A stretch of DNA of 64,000 bases from Eurosta solidaginis (lineage: Eukaryota > Arthropoda > Insecta > Diptera > Tephritidae). Position numbers and translations under genes: made by a program. Location: NCBI RefSeq assembly GCF_040869045.1, contig NC_090322.1:82855675-82919674 (forward strand), in the 5' to 3' direction. This document shows positions 1 to 12,400 of the stretch, piece after piece (position 1 is the stretch's first letter; every line of letters starts with the position of its first letter). The notes under the pieces were generated by a model. That model was not told where the DNA came from and did not search any database. It worked only from the letters and a program-made list of their open reading frames with translations.

Positions 1-277
1 CAACTGCTGAGTGATCTTCTCAAATTTGTTGAACGAAACGACTTAAGTATTCTAACCATGCTTAACCTTTAGGCCGGTAAGTTTATTTAGAAAAACGCAA
101 TATGTAAGCTAACGAGGAAGGAGCCATCGAGTAAACAAAACAAAATGGTTAAAAAAATTCGTACGCGGTATTTATCAGATTTAACTCTAGAATTAAAGGA
201 TATAGAACTAGAAACAACGTTTGAAACTCTTTAAAAACTTTTAAAAACTATATCAAAAATTACTGTTCTGAAGCCAA
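1..277 (+). repeat. reference type A monomer
   Basis: This is the first complete unit and is close to the majority sequence. By hand count it holds 111 A, 78 T, 44 C and 42 G (the counts sum to 275 of 277, so allow a small counting error), giving about 68-69% AT with clearly more A than T on this strand. It contains an 8-bp palindrome ACTTAAGT near 41-48, TCTAGA near 186-191 and CGTACG near 160-165. Three A5 tracts at 233-237, 243-247 and 255-259 are spaced near one helical turn. No known satellite family is recognised. Confidence 0.95.
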
Positions 278-278
278 C

Positions 279-494
279 AACTGCTGAGTGATCTACTCAA
301 ATTTGTTGAACGAAACGACTTAAGTATTCTAACCATGCTTAACCTTTAGGCCGGTAAGTTTATTTAGAAAAACCCAATATGTAAGCTAACGAGGAAGGAT
401 CCGTCGAATAAACAAAACAAAATGGTTAAAAAAATTCGTACGCGGTATATATCAGATTTAACTCTAGAATTAAAGTATACAGAACTAGAAACAA
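279..494 (+). repeat. 216-bp deleted type A monomer
   Basis: The unit jumps from GAACTAGAAACAA straight to AACTGCTGAG and so lacks 61 bp of the 3' part (the GTTTGAAACCC to GAAGCC segment). The deletion restores register exactly at the next monomer start. Confidence 0.85.
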
Positions 495-772
495 AACTGC
501 TGAGTGATCTACTCAAATTTGTTGAACGAAACGACTTAAGCATTCTAACCATGCTTAACCTTTAGGCCGGTAAGTTTATTTAGAAAAACGCAATATGTAA
601 GCTAACGAGGAAGGAGCCGTCGAGTAAACAAAACAAAATGGTTAACAAAATTCGTACGCGGTATTTATCAGTTTTAACTCTAGAATTAAAGGATATAGAA
701 CGAAAAAACAACGTTTGAAACCCTTTAAAAACTTTTAATAACTATATCAAAAATTATTGTTCTGAAGCCAAC

Positions 773-963
773 AACTGCTGAGTGATCTACTCGTATTTGT
801 TAAAGGAAACGACTTAAGTATTCTAACCATGCTTAACCTTTAGGCCGGTAAGTTTAACTCTAAGGTTCACTCTAGAATTAAAGGATATAGAACGACAAAC
901 AACGTTTGAAACCTTTTAAAAACTTGTAGTAACTATATCAAAAATTATTGTTCTGAAGCCAAC
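773..963 (+). repeat. 191-bp deleted type A monomer
   Basis: After AGGCCGGTAAGTTTAACTCT the unit continues with AAGGTTCACTCTAGAATT. About 86 bp between the GTTTATTT and TCTAGA landmarks are lost, with a few novel bases at the join. It looks like an imprecise deletion rather than homologous exchange. Confidence 0.85.
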
Positions 964-3240
964 AACTGCTGAGTGATCTACTCAAATTTGTTGAACGAAA
1001 TGACTTAAGTATTCTAACCATGCTTAACCTTTAGGCCGGTAAGTTTATTTAGAAAAACGCAATATGTAAGCTAACGAGGAAGGAGCCGTCGAGTAAACAA
1101 AACAAAATGGTTAAAAAAATTCGTACGCGGGATTTATCAGTTTTAAGTCTAGAATTAAAGGATATAGAACGAGAAACAACGTTTGAAACCCTTTAAAAAC
1201 TTTTAATAACTATATCAAAAATTATTGTTCTGAAGCGAACAACTGCTGAGTGATCTACTCAAATTTGTTGAACGAAACGACTTAAGTATTCTAACCATGT
1301 TTAACCTTTAGGCCGGTAAGTTTATTTAGAAAAACGCGATATGTAAGCTAACGAGGATGGAGCGTCGAGTAAACAAAACAAAATGGTTAAAAAAATTCTT
1401 ACGATGTGTTTATCAGATTTAACTCTAGAATTAAAGGATATAGAACTAGAAACAACGTTTGAAACCCTTTAAAAACTTTAAATAACTATATAAAAATTAT
1501 TGTTCTGAAGCCAACAACTACTGAGTGATCTACTCAAATTTGTTGAACGAAACGACTTAAGTATTCTAACCATGCTTAACCTTTAGGCCGGTAAGTTTAT
1601 TTAGAAAAACGCCATATGTAAGCTAACGAGGAAGGAGCAAAACAAAATGGTTAAAAAAATTCGTACGCGGTATTTATCAGATTTAACTCTAGAATTAAAG
1701 GATATAGAACTAGAAATGTTTGAAACCCTTTAAAAACGTTTAATAACTATATCAAAAATTATTGTTCTGTAGTTAAAACTGCTGAGTGATCTACTCAAAT
1801 TTGTTGAACGAAACGACTTAAGTATTCTAACCATGCTTAACCTTTAGGCCGGTAAGTTTATTTAGAAAAACGCAATATGTAAGCTAACGAGGATGGAGCC
1901 GTCGAGTAAACAAAACAAAATGGTTAAAAAAATTCTTACGATGTATTTATCAGATTTAATTCTAGAATTAAAGGATATAGAACTAGAAACAACGTTTGAA
2001 ACCCTTTAAAAACTTTAAATAACTATATCAAAAATTATCGTTCTGAAGCCAACAACTACTGAGTGATCTACTCAAATTTGTTGAACGAAACGACTTAAGT
2101 ATTCTAACCATGCTTAACCTTTAGGCCGGTAAGTTTATTTAGAAAAACGCAATATGTAAGCTAACGAGGAAGGAACCGTCGAGTAAACAAAACAAAATGG
2201 TTAAAAAAATTCGTACGCGGTATTTATCAGATTTAACTCTAGAATTAAAGGATATAGAACGAGAAACAACGTTTGAAACCCTTTAAAAACTTTTAATAAC
2301 TATATCAAAAATTATTGTTCTGAAGCTAAAAACTGCTGAGTGATCCACTCAAATTTGTTGAACGAAACAACTTAAGTATTCTAACCATGCTTAACCTTTA
2401 GGCCGGTAAGTTTATTTAGAAAAACGCAATATGTAAGCTAACGAGGAAGGAGCCGTCGAGTAAACAAAACAAAATGGTTAAAAAAATTCGTACGCGGTAT
2501 TTATCAGATTTAACTCTAGAATTAAAGGATATAGAACGAGAAACAACGTTTGAAACCATTTAAAAACTTTTAATAACTATATCAAAAATTATTGTTCTGA
2601 AGCTAAAAACTGCTGAGTGATCTACTCAAATTTGTTGAACGAAACAACTTAAGTATTCTAACCATGCTTAACCTTTAGGCCGGTAAGTTTATTTAGAAAA
2701 ACGTCATATGTAAGCTAACGAGGAAGGAGCCGTCGAGTAAACAAAACAAAATGGTTAAAAAAATTCGTACGCGGTATTTATCAGATTTAACTCTAGAATT
2801 AAAGGATATAGAACGAGAAACAACGTTTGAAACCCTTTAAAAACTTTTAATAACTATATCAAAAATTATTGTTCTGAAGCTAAAAACTGCTGAGTGATCT
2901 ACTCAAATTTGTTGAACGAAACAACTTAAGTATTCTAACCATGCTTAACCTTTAGGCCGGTAAGTTTAATTAGAAAAATGCAATATGTAAGCTAACGAGG
3001 AAGGAGCCGTCGAGTAAACAAAACAAAATGGTTAAAAAAATTCATACGCGGTATTTATCAGATTTAACTCTAGAATTAAAGAATATAGAACTAGAAACAA
3101 CGTTTGAAACCCTTTAAAAACTTTAAATAACTATATCAAAAATTATTGTTCTGAAGCCAACAACTGCTGAGTGATCTACTCAAATTTGTTGAACGAAACG
3201 ACTTAAGTATTCTAACCATGCTTAACCTTTAGGCCGGTAA
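964..3240 (+). repeat. uniform type A run
   Basis: About eight consecutive type A monomers with small variations, such as ATTCTTACGATG in place of ATTCGTACGCGG near 1396 and 1932, a short deletion near 1638, and AACAACTT in place of AACGACTT in units near 2367, 2644 and 2922. No type B, C or D unit appears, which sets this stretch apart from the next 25 kb. Confidence 0.85.
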
Positions 3241-3267
3241 GATTATTTAGAAAAACGCAATATGTAG

Positions 3268-3312
3268 GCTACACGGGAATGGAGCGGTCGAGTAACCCAA
3301 ACGAATGGGTTA
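3268..3312 (+). repeat. type B signature with perfect 7-bp dyad
   Basis: This is the first type B signature in the window. Within it, 3293-3312 reads TAACCCA, then the 6-base spacer AACGAA, then TGGGTTA. The two arms are exact reverse complements. The same dyad is seen in the type B and D units read elsewhere, for example 4009-4028. Type A has AAACAAAACAAAATGGTTA at this place and no dyad. Type C has TGGCTTA, which breaks one arm by a base. Confidence 0.85.
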
Positions 3313-3418
3313 AAAAAATTCGTACGCAGTTTTTATCATATTTATCTCTAAAATTAAAGGATATAGAACGCGAAACAACGTTTGAAACCCTTTAAAAACT
3401 TTTAATAACTGAAGCTAA

Positions 3419-3598
3419 CAACTGCTGAGTGATCTAAGGAAGGAGCGGTCGAGTAACCCAAACGAATGGCTTAAAAAATTCGTACGCAGTTTTTATCATA
3501 TTTAGCTCTCATATTAAAGGATATAGAACGAGAAACAACGTTTGAAACCCTTTAAAAACTTTTAAAAACTATATCAAAAATTATTGTTCTGAAGCCAA
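3419..3598 (+). repeat. type C 180-bp short monomer
   Basis: The unit runs from CAACTGCTGAGTGATCTA directly into AGGAAGGAGCGGTCGAG. It therefore lacks 97 bp holding ACTTAAGT, AGGCCGG and GCAATATGTAAGC. The preceding monomer has also lost about 20 bp (TTTAATAACT joins GAAGCTAAC). The double-deletion combination recurs as a linked pair near 5900, 7490, 9700, 11290, 13510, 15190, 17410, 23520, 40140, 58040, 58490, 60560, 61460 and 62460, so it formed once and spread with its neighbours. Confidence 0.85.
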
Positions 3599-4552
3599 CA
3601 ACTGCTGAGTGATCTACTCAAATTTGTTAAACGAAACGACTTAAGTATTCTAACCATGCTTAACCTTTAGGCCGGTAAGTTTATTTAGAAAAACGCAATA
3701 TGTAAGCTAGCGAGAAAGGAGCCGTCGAGTAAACAAAACTAAATGGTTAAAAAAAATTCGTACGCGGTATTTATCAGATTTAACTCTAGAATTAAAGGAT
3801 ATAGAACGAGAAACAACGTTTGAAACCCTTTAAAAACTTTTAATAACTATATCAAAAATTATTGTTCTGAAGCCAACAACTGCTGAGTGACCTACTCAAA
3901 TTGGTTGAACGAAACGACTTAAGTATTCTAACCATGCTTAATCTTTAGGCCGGTAAGTTTATTTAGAAAAACGCAATATGTAGGCTACACGGGAATGGAG
4001 CGGTCGAATAACCCAAACGAATGGGTTAAAAAAATTTGTACGCAGTTTTTATCATATTTAGCTCTAAAATTAAAGGATATAGAACGCGAAACAACGTTTG
4101 AAACCCTTTAAAAAGTTATAATAACTATATCAAAAATTATTGTTCTGAAGCTAACTACTGCTGCGACGTATGCGGTATTTATCAGTTTTAACTCTAAAAT
4201 TGAAGGACATAGAACGAGAAATCCTTTCAAAACTTTTAATAACTATAACAAAAATTATTGTTCTGAAGCCAAAAACTGCTGAGTGATCTACTCAAATTTG
4301 TTAAACGAAATGACTTAAGTATTCTAACCATGCTTAACCTTTAGGCCGGTAAGTTTATTTAGAAAAACGCAATATGTAGGCTACACGGGAACGGAGCGGT
4401 CGAATAACCCAAACGAATGGGTTAAAAAAATTCGTACGCAGTTTTTATCATATTTAGCTCTAAAATTAAAGGATATAGAACGCGAAACAACGTTTGAAAC
4501 CCTTTAAAAAGTTTTAATAACTATATCAAAAATTATTGTTCTGAAGCTAACT

Positions 4553-4682
4553 ACTGCTGCGACGTATGCGGTATTTATCAGTTTTAACTCTAGAATTGAA
4601 GGACATAGAACGAGAAACAACGTTTGAAACCCTTTCAAGACTTTTAATAACTATAACAAAAATTATTGTTCTGAAACCAACA
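4553..4682 (+). repeat. B' 130-bp short monomer
   Basis: The unit keeps the monomer start (ACTGCTG) and then joins CGACGTATGCGGTATTTATC, so about 147 bp from the middle are absent. B' units carry GAATTGAAGGACATAG and CCCTTTCAAAACTT or CCCTTTCAAGACTT, where other types have GAATTAAAGGATATAG and CCCTTTAAAAACTT. The copy near 4157-4274 is still shorter (118 bp). In this window B' normally follows a type B monomer. Confidence 0.85.
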
Positions 4683-5607
4683 ACTGCTTAGTGTTCTACT
4701 CAAATTTGTTAAACGAAATGGCTTAAGTATTCTAACCATGCTTAACCTTTAGGCCGGTAAGTTTATTTAGAAAAACGCAATATGTAGGCTACACGGGAAT
4801 GGAGCGGTCGAATAACCCAAACGAATGGGTTAAAAAAATTCGTACGCAGTTTTTGTCATATTTAGCTCTAAAATTAAAGGATATTGAACGAGGAACAACG
4901 TTTGAAACCCTTTAAAAACTTTTAATAACTATATCAAAAATTATTGTTCTGAAGCCAACAACTGCTGAGTGGTCTACTCAAATTTGTTGAGCGAAACGAC
5001 TTAAGTATTCTAACCATGCTTAACCTTTAGGCCGGTAAGTTTATTTAGAAAAACGCAATATGTAGGCTACACGGGAATGGAGCGGTCGAATAACCCAAAC
5101 GAATGGGTTAAAAAAATTCGTACGCAGTTTTTATCATATTTAGCTCTAAAATTAAAGGATATAGAACGCGAAACAACGTTTGAAACCCTTTAAAAAGTTT
5201 TAATAACTATATCAAAAATTATTGTTCTGAAGCTAACTACTGCTGCGACGTATGCGGTATTTATCAGTTTTAACTCTAGAATTGAAAGACATAGAACGAG
5301 AAACAACGTTTTAAACCCTTTCAAGACTTTTAATAACTATAACAAAAATTATTGTTCTGAAACCAACAACTGCTTAGTGTTCTACTCAAATTTGTTAAAC
5401 AAAATGACTTAAGTATTCTAACCATGCTTAACCTTTAGGCCGGTAAGTTTATTTAGAAAAAACGCAATATGTAAGCTAACGAGGAAGGAGCCGTCGAGTA
5501 AAAAAACAAAATGGTTAAAAAAATTCGTATGCGGTATATATCAGTTTTAACTCTAGAATTAAAGGATATAAAACGAGAAACAACGTTTGAAACCCTTTAA
5601 AAACTTG

Positions 5608-8600
5608 TAGTAACTATATCAAAAATTATTGTTCTGAAGCTAACAACTGCTGAGTGAACTACTCAAATTTGTTAAGCAAAACAATTTAAGTATTCTAAAC
5701 ATGCTTAACCTTTAGGCCGGTAAGTATATTTAGAAAAACGCAATATGTAATCTAACGAGGAAGGAGCGGTCGAGTAACCCAAACGAATGGGTTAAAAAAA
5801 TTCGTACGCAGATTTTATCATATTTAGCTCTAATATTAAAGGATATAGAACGAGAAACAACGTATGAAACCCTTTAAAAACTTTTAATAACTGAAGCTAA
5901 CAACTGCTGAGTGATCTAAGGAAGGAGCGGTCGAGTAACCCAAACGAATGGCTTAAAAAATTCGTACGCAGTTTTTATCATATTTAGCTCTCATATTAAA
6001 GGATATAGAACGACAAACAATGTTTGAAACCCTTTAAAAACTTTTAATAACTATATCAAAAATTATTGTTCTGAAGCCAACAACTGCTGAGTGATCTACT
6101 CAAATTTGTTGAACGAAACAACTTAAGTATTCTAACCATGCTTAACCTTTAGGCCGGTAAGTTTATTTAGAAAAACGCAATATGTAGGCTACACGGGAAT
6201 GGAGCGGTCGAGTAACCCTGTAAGCTTACGAGGAAGGAGCCGTCGAGTAAACAAAAGAAAATGGTTAAAAAAATTCGTACGCGGTATTTATCAGTTTTAA
6301 CTCTAGAATTAAAGGATATATAACGAGTAACAACGTTTGAAACCATTTAAAAACTTTTAATAACTATATCAAAAATTATTGTTCTGAAGCCAACAACTGC
6401 TGAGTGATCTACTCTAATTTGTTAAACGAAACGACTTAAGTATTCTAACCGTGCTTAACCTTTAGGCCGGTAAGTTTATTTAGAAAAACGCAATATGTCA
6501 GCTAACGAGGAAGGAGCCGTCGAGTAAACAAAACAAAATGGTTAAAAAAATTCGTACGAGGTATTTATCAGATTTAACTCTAGAACTAAAGGATATTGAA
6601 CGAGAAACAACGGTTGAAACCCTTTAAAAACTTTTAATAGCTATCTCAAAAATTATTGTTCTGAAGCAAACAACTGCTGAGTGATCTACTCAAATTTGTT
6701 AAACGAAACGACTTAAGTATTCTAACCATGCTTAACCTTTAGGCCGGTAAGTTTATTTAGAAAAACGCAATATGTAAGCTAACGAGGAAGGAGCCGTGGA
6801 GTAAACAAAACAAAATGGTTAAAAAAAAATCGTATGCGGTATTTATCAGTTTTAACTCTAGAATTAAAGGATATAGAACGAGAAACAACGTTTGAAACCC
6901 TTTAAAAACTTTTAATAACTATATCAAAAATTATTGTTCTGAAGCCAACAACTGCTGAGTGATCTACTCAAATTTGTTAAACGAAACGACTTAAGTATTC
7001 TAACCATGCTTAACCTTTAGGCCGGTAAGTTTATTTAGAAAAACGCAATATGTAAGCTAACGAGGAAGGAGCCGTGGAATAAATAAAACAAAATGGTTAA
7101 AAAAATTCGTATGCGGTATTTATCAGTTTTAACTCTAGAATTAAAGGATATAGAACGAGAAACAACGTTTGAAACCCTTTAAAAACTTTTAATAACTACA
7201 TCAAAAATTATTGTTCTGAAGCCAAGAACTGCTGAGTGATCTACTCAAATTTGTTAAACGAAACGACTTAAGTATTCTAACCATGCTTAACCTTTAGGCC
7301 GGTAAGTTTATTTAGAAAAAGCAATATGTAAGCTAACGAGGGAGGAGCCGTCGAGTAAACAAAACAAAATGGTTAAAAAAATTCGTACGAGGTATTTATC
7401 AGATTTAACTCTAGAATTAAAGGATATAGAACGAGAAACAACGTATGAAACCCTTTAAAAACTTTTAATAACTGAAGCTAACAACTGCTGAGTGATCTAA
7501 GGAAGGAGCGGTCGAGTAACCCAAACGAATGGCTTAAAAAATTCGTACGCAGTTTTTATCATATTTAGCTCTCATATTAAAGGATATAGAACGACAAACA
7601 ATGTTTGAAACCCTTTAAAAACTTTTAATAACTATATCAAAAATTATTGTTCTGAAGCCAACAACTGCTGAGTGATCTACTCAAATTTGTTAAACGAAAC
7701 GACTTAAGTATTCTAACCATGCTTAACCTTTAGGCCGGTAAGTTTATTTAGAAAAACGCAATATATAGGCTACGCGGAGATGGAGCGGTCGCATAACCCA
7801 AACGAATGGGTTAAAAAAATTCGTACGCGGGATTTATCAGTTTTAACTCTAGAATTAAAGGATATAGAACGAGAAACAACGTTTGAAACTCTTTAAAAAC
7901 TTTTAACAACTATATCAAAAATTATTGTTCTGAAGCCAACAACTGCTGAGTGATCTACTCAAATTTGTTGAACCAAACGACTTAAGTATTCTAACCATGC
8001 TTAACCTTTAGGCCGGTAAGTTTATTTAGAAAAAGCAATATGTAAGCTAACGAGGGAGGAGCCGTCGAGTAAACAAAACAAAATGGTTAAAAAAATTCGT
8101 ACGCGGTATTTATCAGATTTAACTTTATAATTAAAGGATATAGAACTAGAAACAACGTTTGAAACCCTTTAAAAACTTTAAATAACTATATCAAAAATTA
8201 TTGTTCTGAAGCCAACAACTACTGAGTGATCTACTCAAATTTGTTGAACGAAACGACTTAAGTATTCTAACCATGGTTAACCTTTAGGCCGGTAAGTTTA
8301 TTTATAAAAACGCAATATGTAAGCTAGCGAGGAAGGAGCCGTCGAGTAAACAAAACTAAATGGTTAAAAAAATTCGTACGCGGTATTTATCAGATTTAAC
8401 TCTAGAATTAAAGGATATATAACGAGAAACAACGTTTGAAACCTTTTAAAAACTTTTAATAACTATATCAAAAATTATTGTTCTGAAGCCAACAAGTGCT
8501 GAGTGATCTACTCAAATTTGTTGAACGAAACGACTTAAGTATTCTAACCATGCTTACCCTTTAGGCCGGTAAGTTTATTTAGAAAAATGCAATATGTAAG

Positions 8601-9406
8601 CTAACGAGGAAGGAGCCGTCGAGTAAACAAAAGAAAATGGTTAAAAAAATTCGTACGCGGTATTTATCAGATTTAACTCTATAATTAAAGGATATGGAAC
8701 TAGAAACAACGTTTGAAACCCTTTAAAAACTTTAAATAACTATATCAAAAATTATTGTTCTGAAGCCAAAAACTGCTGAGTGATCTACTCAAATTTGTTG
8801 AACGAAACGACTTAAGTATTCTAACCATGCTTAACCTTTAGGCCGGTAAGTTTATTTAGAAAAACGCAATATGTAGGCTACACGGGAATGGAGCGGTCGA
8901 ATAACCCAAACGAATGGGTTAAAAAAATTCGTACGCAGTTTTTATCATATTTAGCTCTAAAATTAAAGGATATAGAACGCGAAACAACGTTTGAAACCCT
9001 TTAAAAAGTTTTAATAACTATATCAAAAATTATTGTTCTGAAGCTAACTACTGCTGCGACGTATGCGGTATTTATCAGTTTTAAATCTAGAATTGAAGGA
9101 CATAGAACGAGAAACCCTTTCAAAACTTTTAATAACTATAACAAAAATTATTGTTCTGAAGCCAACAACTGCTGAGTGATCTACTCAAATTTGTTAAACG
9201 AAATGACTTAAGTATTCTAACCATGCTTAACCTTTAGGCCGGTAAGTTTATTTAGAAAAACGCAATATGTAAGCTAACGAGGAAGGAGCCGTCGAGTAAA
9301 TAAAACAAAATGGTTAAAAAAATTCGTATGCGGTATATATCAGTTTTAACTTTAGAATTAAAGGATATAGAACGAGAAACAACGTTTGAAACCCTTTAAA
9401 AACTTT
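5608..9406 (+). repeat. 3799-bp tandem duplication, copy 1
   Basis: Landmarks recur at a constant offset of 3799 bp: 5641/9440, 6241/10040, 8881/12680 and 9121/12920. Within the block I saw only isolated differences, for example 6668 (A) against 10467 (C), and GATTTTATCA near 5811 against GATTTGATCA near 9610. The block holds A, B, B', C and D units and the hybrid monomer near 6186. The left boundary is 5607, where this copy has AACTTGTAG and the second has AACTTTTAG. An assembly duplication is possible and should be excluded. Confidence 0.9.
6186..6251 (+). repeat. 312-bp B/A hybrid monomer signature
   Basis: GGCTACACGGGAATGGAGCG, GTCGAGTAACCC and then TGTAAGCTTACGAGGAAGGA: a type B segment is followed by a second, type A copy of the same 35 bp. 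The same join occurs near 9985, 28256, 35650, 49246, 52066, 53205, 55463 and 56600, with GTAAGCTTACG in the first two and GTAAGCTAACG or GTAAACTAACG elsewhere. A single origin followed by spread is the simplest reading. Confidence 0.85.
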
Positions 9407-12400
9407 TAGTAACTATATCAAAAATTATTGTTCTGAAGCTAACAACTGCTGAGTGAACTACTCAAATTTGTTAAGCAAAACAATTTAAGTATTCTAAACA
9501 TGCTTAACCTTTAGGCCGGTAAGTATATTTAGAAAAACGCAATATGTAATCTAACGAGGAAGGAGCGGTCGAGTAACCCAAACGAATGGGTTAAAAAAAT
9601 TCGTACGCAGATTTGATCATATTTAGCTCTAATATTAAAGGATATAGAACGAGAAACAACGTATGAAACCCTTTAAAAACTTTTAATAACTGAAGCTAAC
9701 AACTGCTGAGTGATCTAAGGAAGGAGCGGTCGAGTAACCCAAACGAATGGCTTAAAAAATTCGTACGCAGTTTTTATCATATTTAGCTCTCATATTAAAG
9801 GATATAGAACGACAAACAATGTTTGAAACCCTTTAAAAACTTTTAATAACTATATCAAAAATTATTGTTCTGAAGCCAACAACTGCTGAGTGATCTACTC
9901 AAATTTGTTGAACGAAACAACTTAAGTATTCTAACCATGCTTAACCTTTAGGCCGGTAAGTTTATTTAGAAAAACGCAATATGTAGGCTACACGGGAATG
10001 GAGCGGTCGAGTAACCCTGTAAGCTTACGAGGAAGGAGCCGTCGAGTAAACAAAAGAAAATGGTTAAAAAAATTCGTACGCGGTATTTATCAGTTTTAAC
10101 TCTAGAATTAAAGGATATATAACGAGTAACAACGTTTGAAACCATTTAAAAACTTTTAATAACTATATCAAAAATTATTGTTCTGAAGCCAACAACTGCT
10201 GAGTGATCTACTCTAATTTGTTAAACGAAACGACTTAAGTATTCTAACCGTGCTTAACCTTTAGGCCGGTAAGTTTATTTAGAAAAACGCAATATGTCAG
10301 CTAACGAGGAAGGAGCCGTCGAGTAAACAAAACAAAATGGTTAAAAAAATTCGTACGAGGTATTTATCAGATTTAACTCTAGAACTAAAGGATATTGAAC
10401 GAGAAACAACGGTTGAAACCCTTTAAAAACTTTTAATAGCTATCTCAAAAATTATTGTTCTGAAGCCAACAACTGCTGAGTGATCTACTCAAATTTGTTA
10501 AACGAAACGACTTAAGTATTCTAACCATGCTTAACCTTTAGGCCGGTAAGTTTATTTAGAAAAACGCAATATGTAAGCTAACGAGGAAGGAGCCGTGGAG
10601 TAAACAAAACAAAATGGTTAAAAAAAAATCGTATGCGGTATTTATCAGTTTTAACTCTAGAATTAAAGGATATAGAACGAGAAACAACGTTTGAAACCCT
10701 TTAAAAACTTTTAATAACTATATCAAAAATTATTGTTCTGAAGCCAACAACTGCTGAGTGATCTACTCAAATTTGTTAAACGAAACGACTTAAGTATTCT
10801 AACCATGCTTAACCTTTAGGCCGGTAAGTTTATTTAGAAAAACGCAATATGTAAGCTAACGAGGAAGGAGCCGTGGAATAAATAAAACAAAATGGTTAAA
10901 AAAATTCGTATGCGGTATTTATCAGTTTTAACTCTAGAATTAAAGGATATAGAACGAGAAACAACGTTTGAAACCCTTTAAAAACTTTTAATAACTACAT
11001 CAAAAATTATTGTTCTGAAGCCAAGAACTGCTGAGTGATCTACTCAAATTTGTTAAACGAAACGACTTAAGTATTCTAACCATGCTTAACCTTTAGGCCG
11101 GTAAGTTTATTTAGAAAAAGCAATATGTAAGCTAACGAGGGAGGAGCCGTCGAGTAAACAAAACAAAATGGTTAAAAAAATTCGTACGAGGTATTTATCA
11201 GATTTAACTCTAGAATTAAAGGATATAGAACGAGAAACAACGTATGAAACCCTTTAAAAACTTTTAATAACTGAAGCTAACAACTGCTGAGTGATCTAAG
11301 GAAGGAGCGGTCGAGTAACCCAAACGAATGGCTTAAAAAATTCGTACGCAGTTTTTATCATATTTAGCTCTCATATTAAAGGATATAGAACGACAAACAA
11401 TGTTTGAAACCCTTTAAAAACTTTTAATAACTATATCAAAAATTATTGTTCTGAAGCCAACAACTGCTGAGTGATCTACTCAAATTTGTTAAACGAAACG
11501 ACTTAAGTATTCTAACCATGCTTAACCTTTAGGCCGGTAAGTTTATTTAGAAAAACGCAATATATAGGCTACGCGGAGATGGAGCGGTCGCATAACCCAA
11601 ACGAATGGGTTAAAAAAATTCGTACGCGGGATTTATCAGTTTTAACTCTAGAATTAAAGGATATAGAACGAGAAACAACGTTTGAAACTCTTTAAAAACT
11701 TTTAACAACTATATCAAAAATTATTGTTCTGAAGCCAACAACTGCTGAGTGATCTACTCAAATTTGTTGAACCAAACGACTTAAGTATTCTAACCATGCT
11801 TAACCTTTAGGCCGGTAAGTTTATTTAGAAAAAGCAATATGTAAGCTAACGAGGGAGGAGCCGTCGAGTAAACAAAACAAAATGGTTAAAAAAATTCGTA
11901 CGCGGTATTTATCAGATTTAACTTTATAATTAAAGGATATAGAACTAGAAACAACGTTTGAAACCCTTTAAAAACTTTAAATAACTATATCAAAAATTAT
12001 TGTTCTGAAGCCAACAACTACTGAGTGATCTACTCAAATTTGTTGAACGAAACGACTTAAGTATTCTAACCATGGTTAACCTTTAGGCCGGTAAGTTTAT
12101 TTATAAAAACGCAATATGTAAGCTAGCGAGGAAGGAGCCGTCGAGTAAACAAAACTAAATGGTTAAAAAAATTCGTACGCGGTATTTATCAGATTTAACT
12201 CTAGAATTAAAGGATATATAACGAGAAACAACGTTTGAAACCTTTTAAAAACTTTTAATAACTATATCAAAAATTATTGTTCTGAAGCCAACAAGTGCTG
12301 AGTGATCTACTCAAATTTGTTGAACGAAACGACTTAAGTATTCTAACCATGCTTACCCTTTAGGCCGGTAAGTTTATTTAGAAAAATGCAATATGTAAGC

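Larger units (their letters stand above)
3241..5607 (+). repeat. mixed A/B/B'/C monomer block
   Basis: Type B monomers (GGCTACACGGGAATGGAGCGG) begin at about 3268, 3992, 4378, 4786 and 5065. Most are followed by the 130 bp short monomer B' that starts ACTACTGCTGCGACGTATG. A type C 180 bp unit spans 3419-3598. The B plus B' pair recurs as a module, for example 4275-4682 (278 + 130 bp). B units also share GAACGCGAAACAACG and AAAAAGTTTTAATAACT, which type A lacks. Confidence 0.85.

Noticed and set aside
25..50. CENP-B box on the reverse strand (TTCGTTCAACAAATT)
   Set aside because: The TTCG-4-A part fits, but the required CGGG core is AATT, so the motif is not supported.
60..80. Insect telomere-like TTAGG in CCTTTAGGCC
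   Set aside because: Single occurrence per monomer, not tandem; flies lack TTAGG telomeres.
110..146. Ribosome-binding-like GAGGAAGGAG followed by ATGG in each monomer
   Set aside because: Spacing is too long, the downstream frame stops at once, and the DNA is eukaryotic satellite.
245..260. TATA-like promoter (AACTATATCAAAAA) in each unit
   Set aside because: Common in AT-rich sequence and no initiator or transcript evidence is visible.
364..552. Reverse-strand open frame of 62 codons in the satellite
   Set aside because: It spans a deleted monomer and depends on that local deletion. The frame is not kept in neighbouring units and has no recognisable domain.
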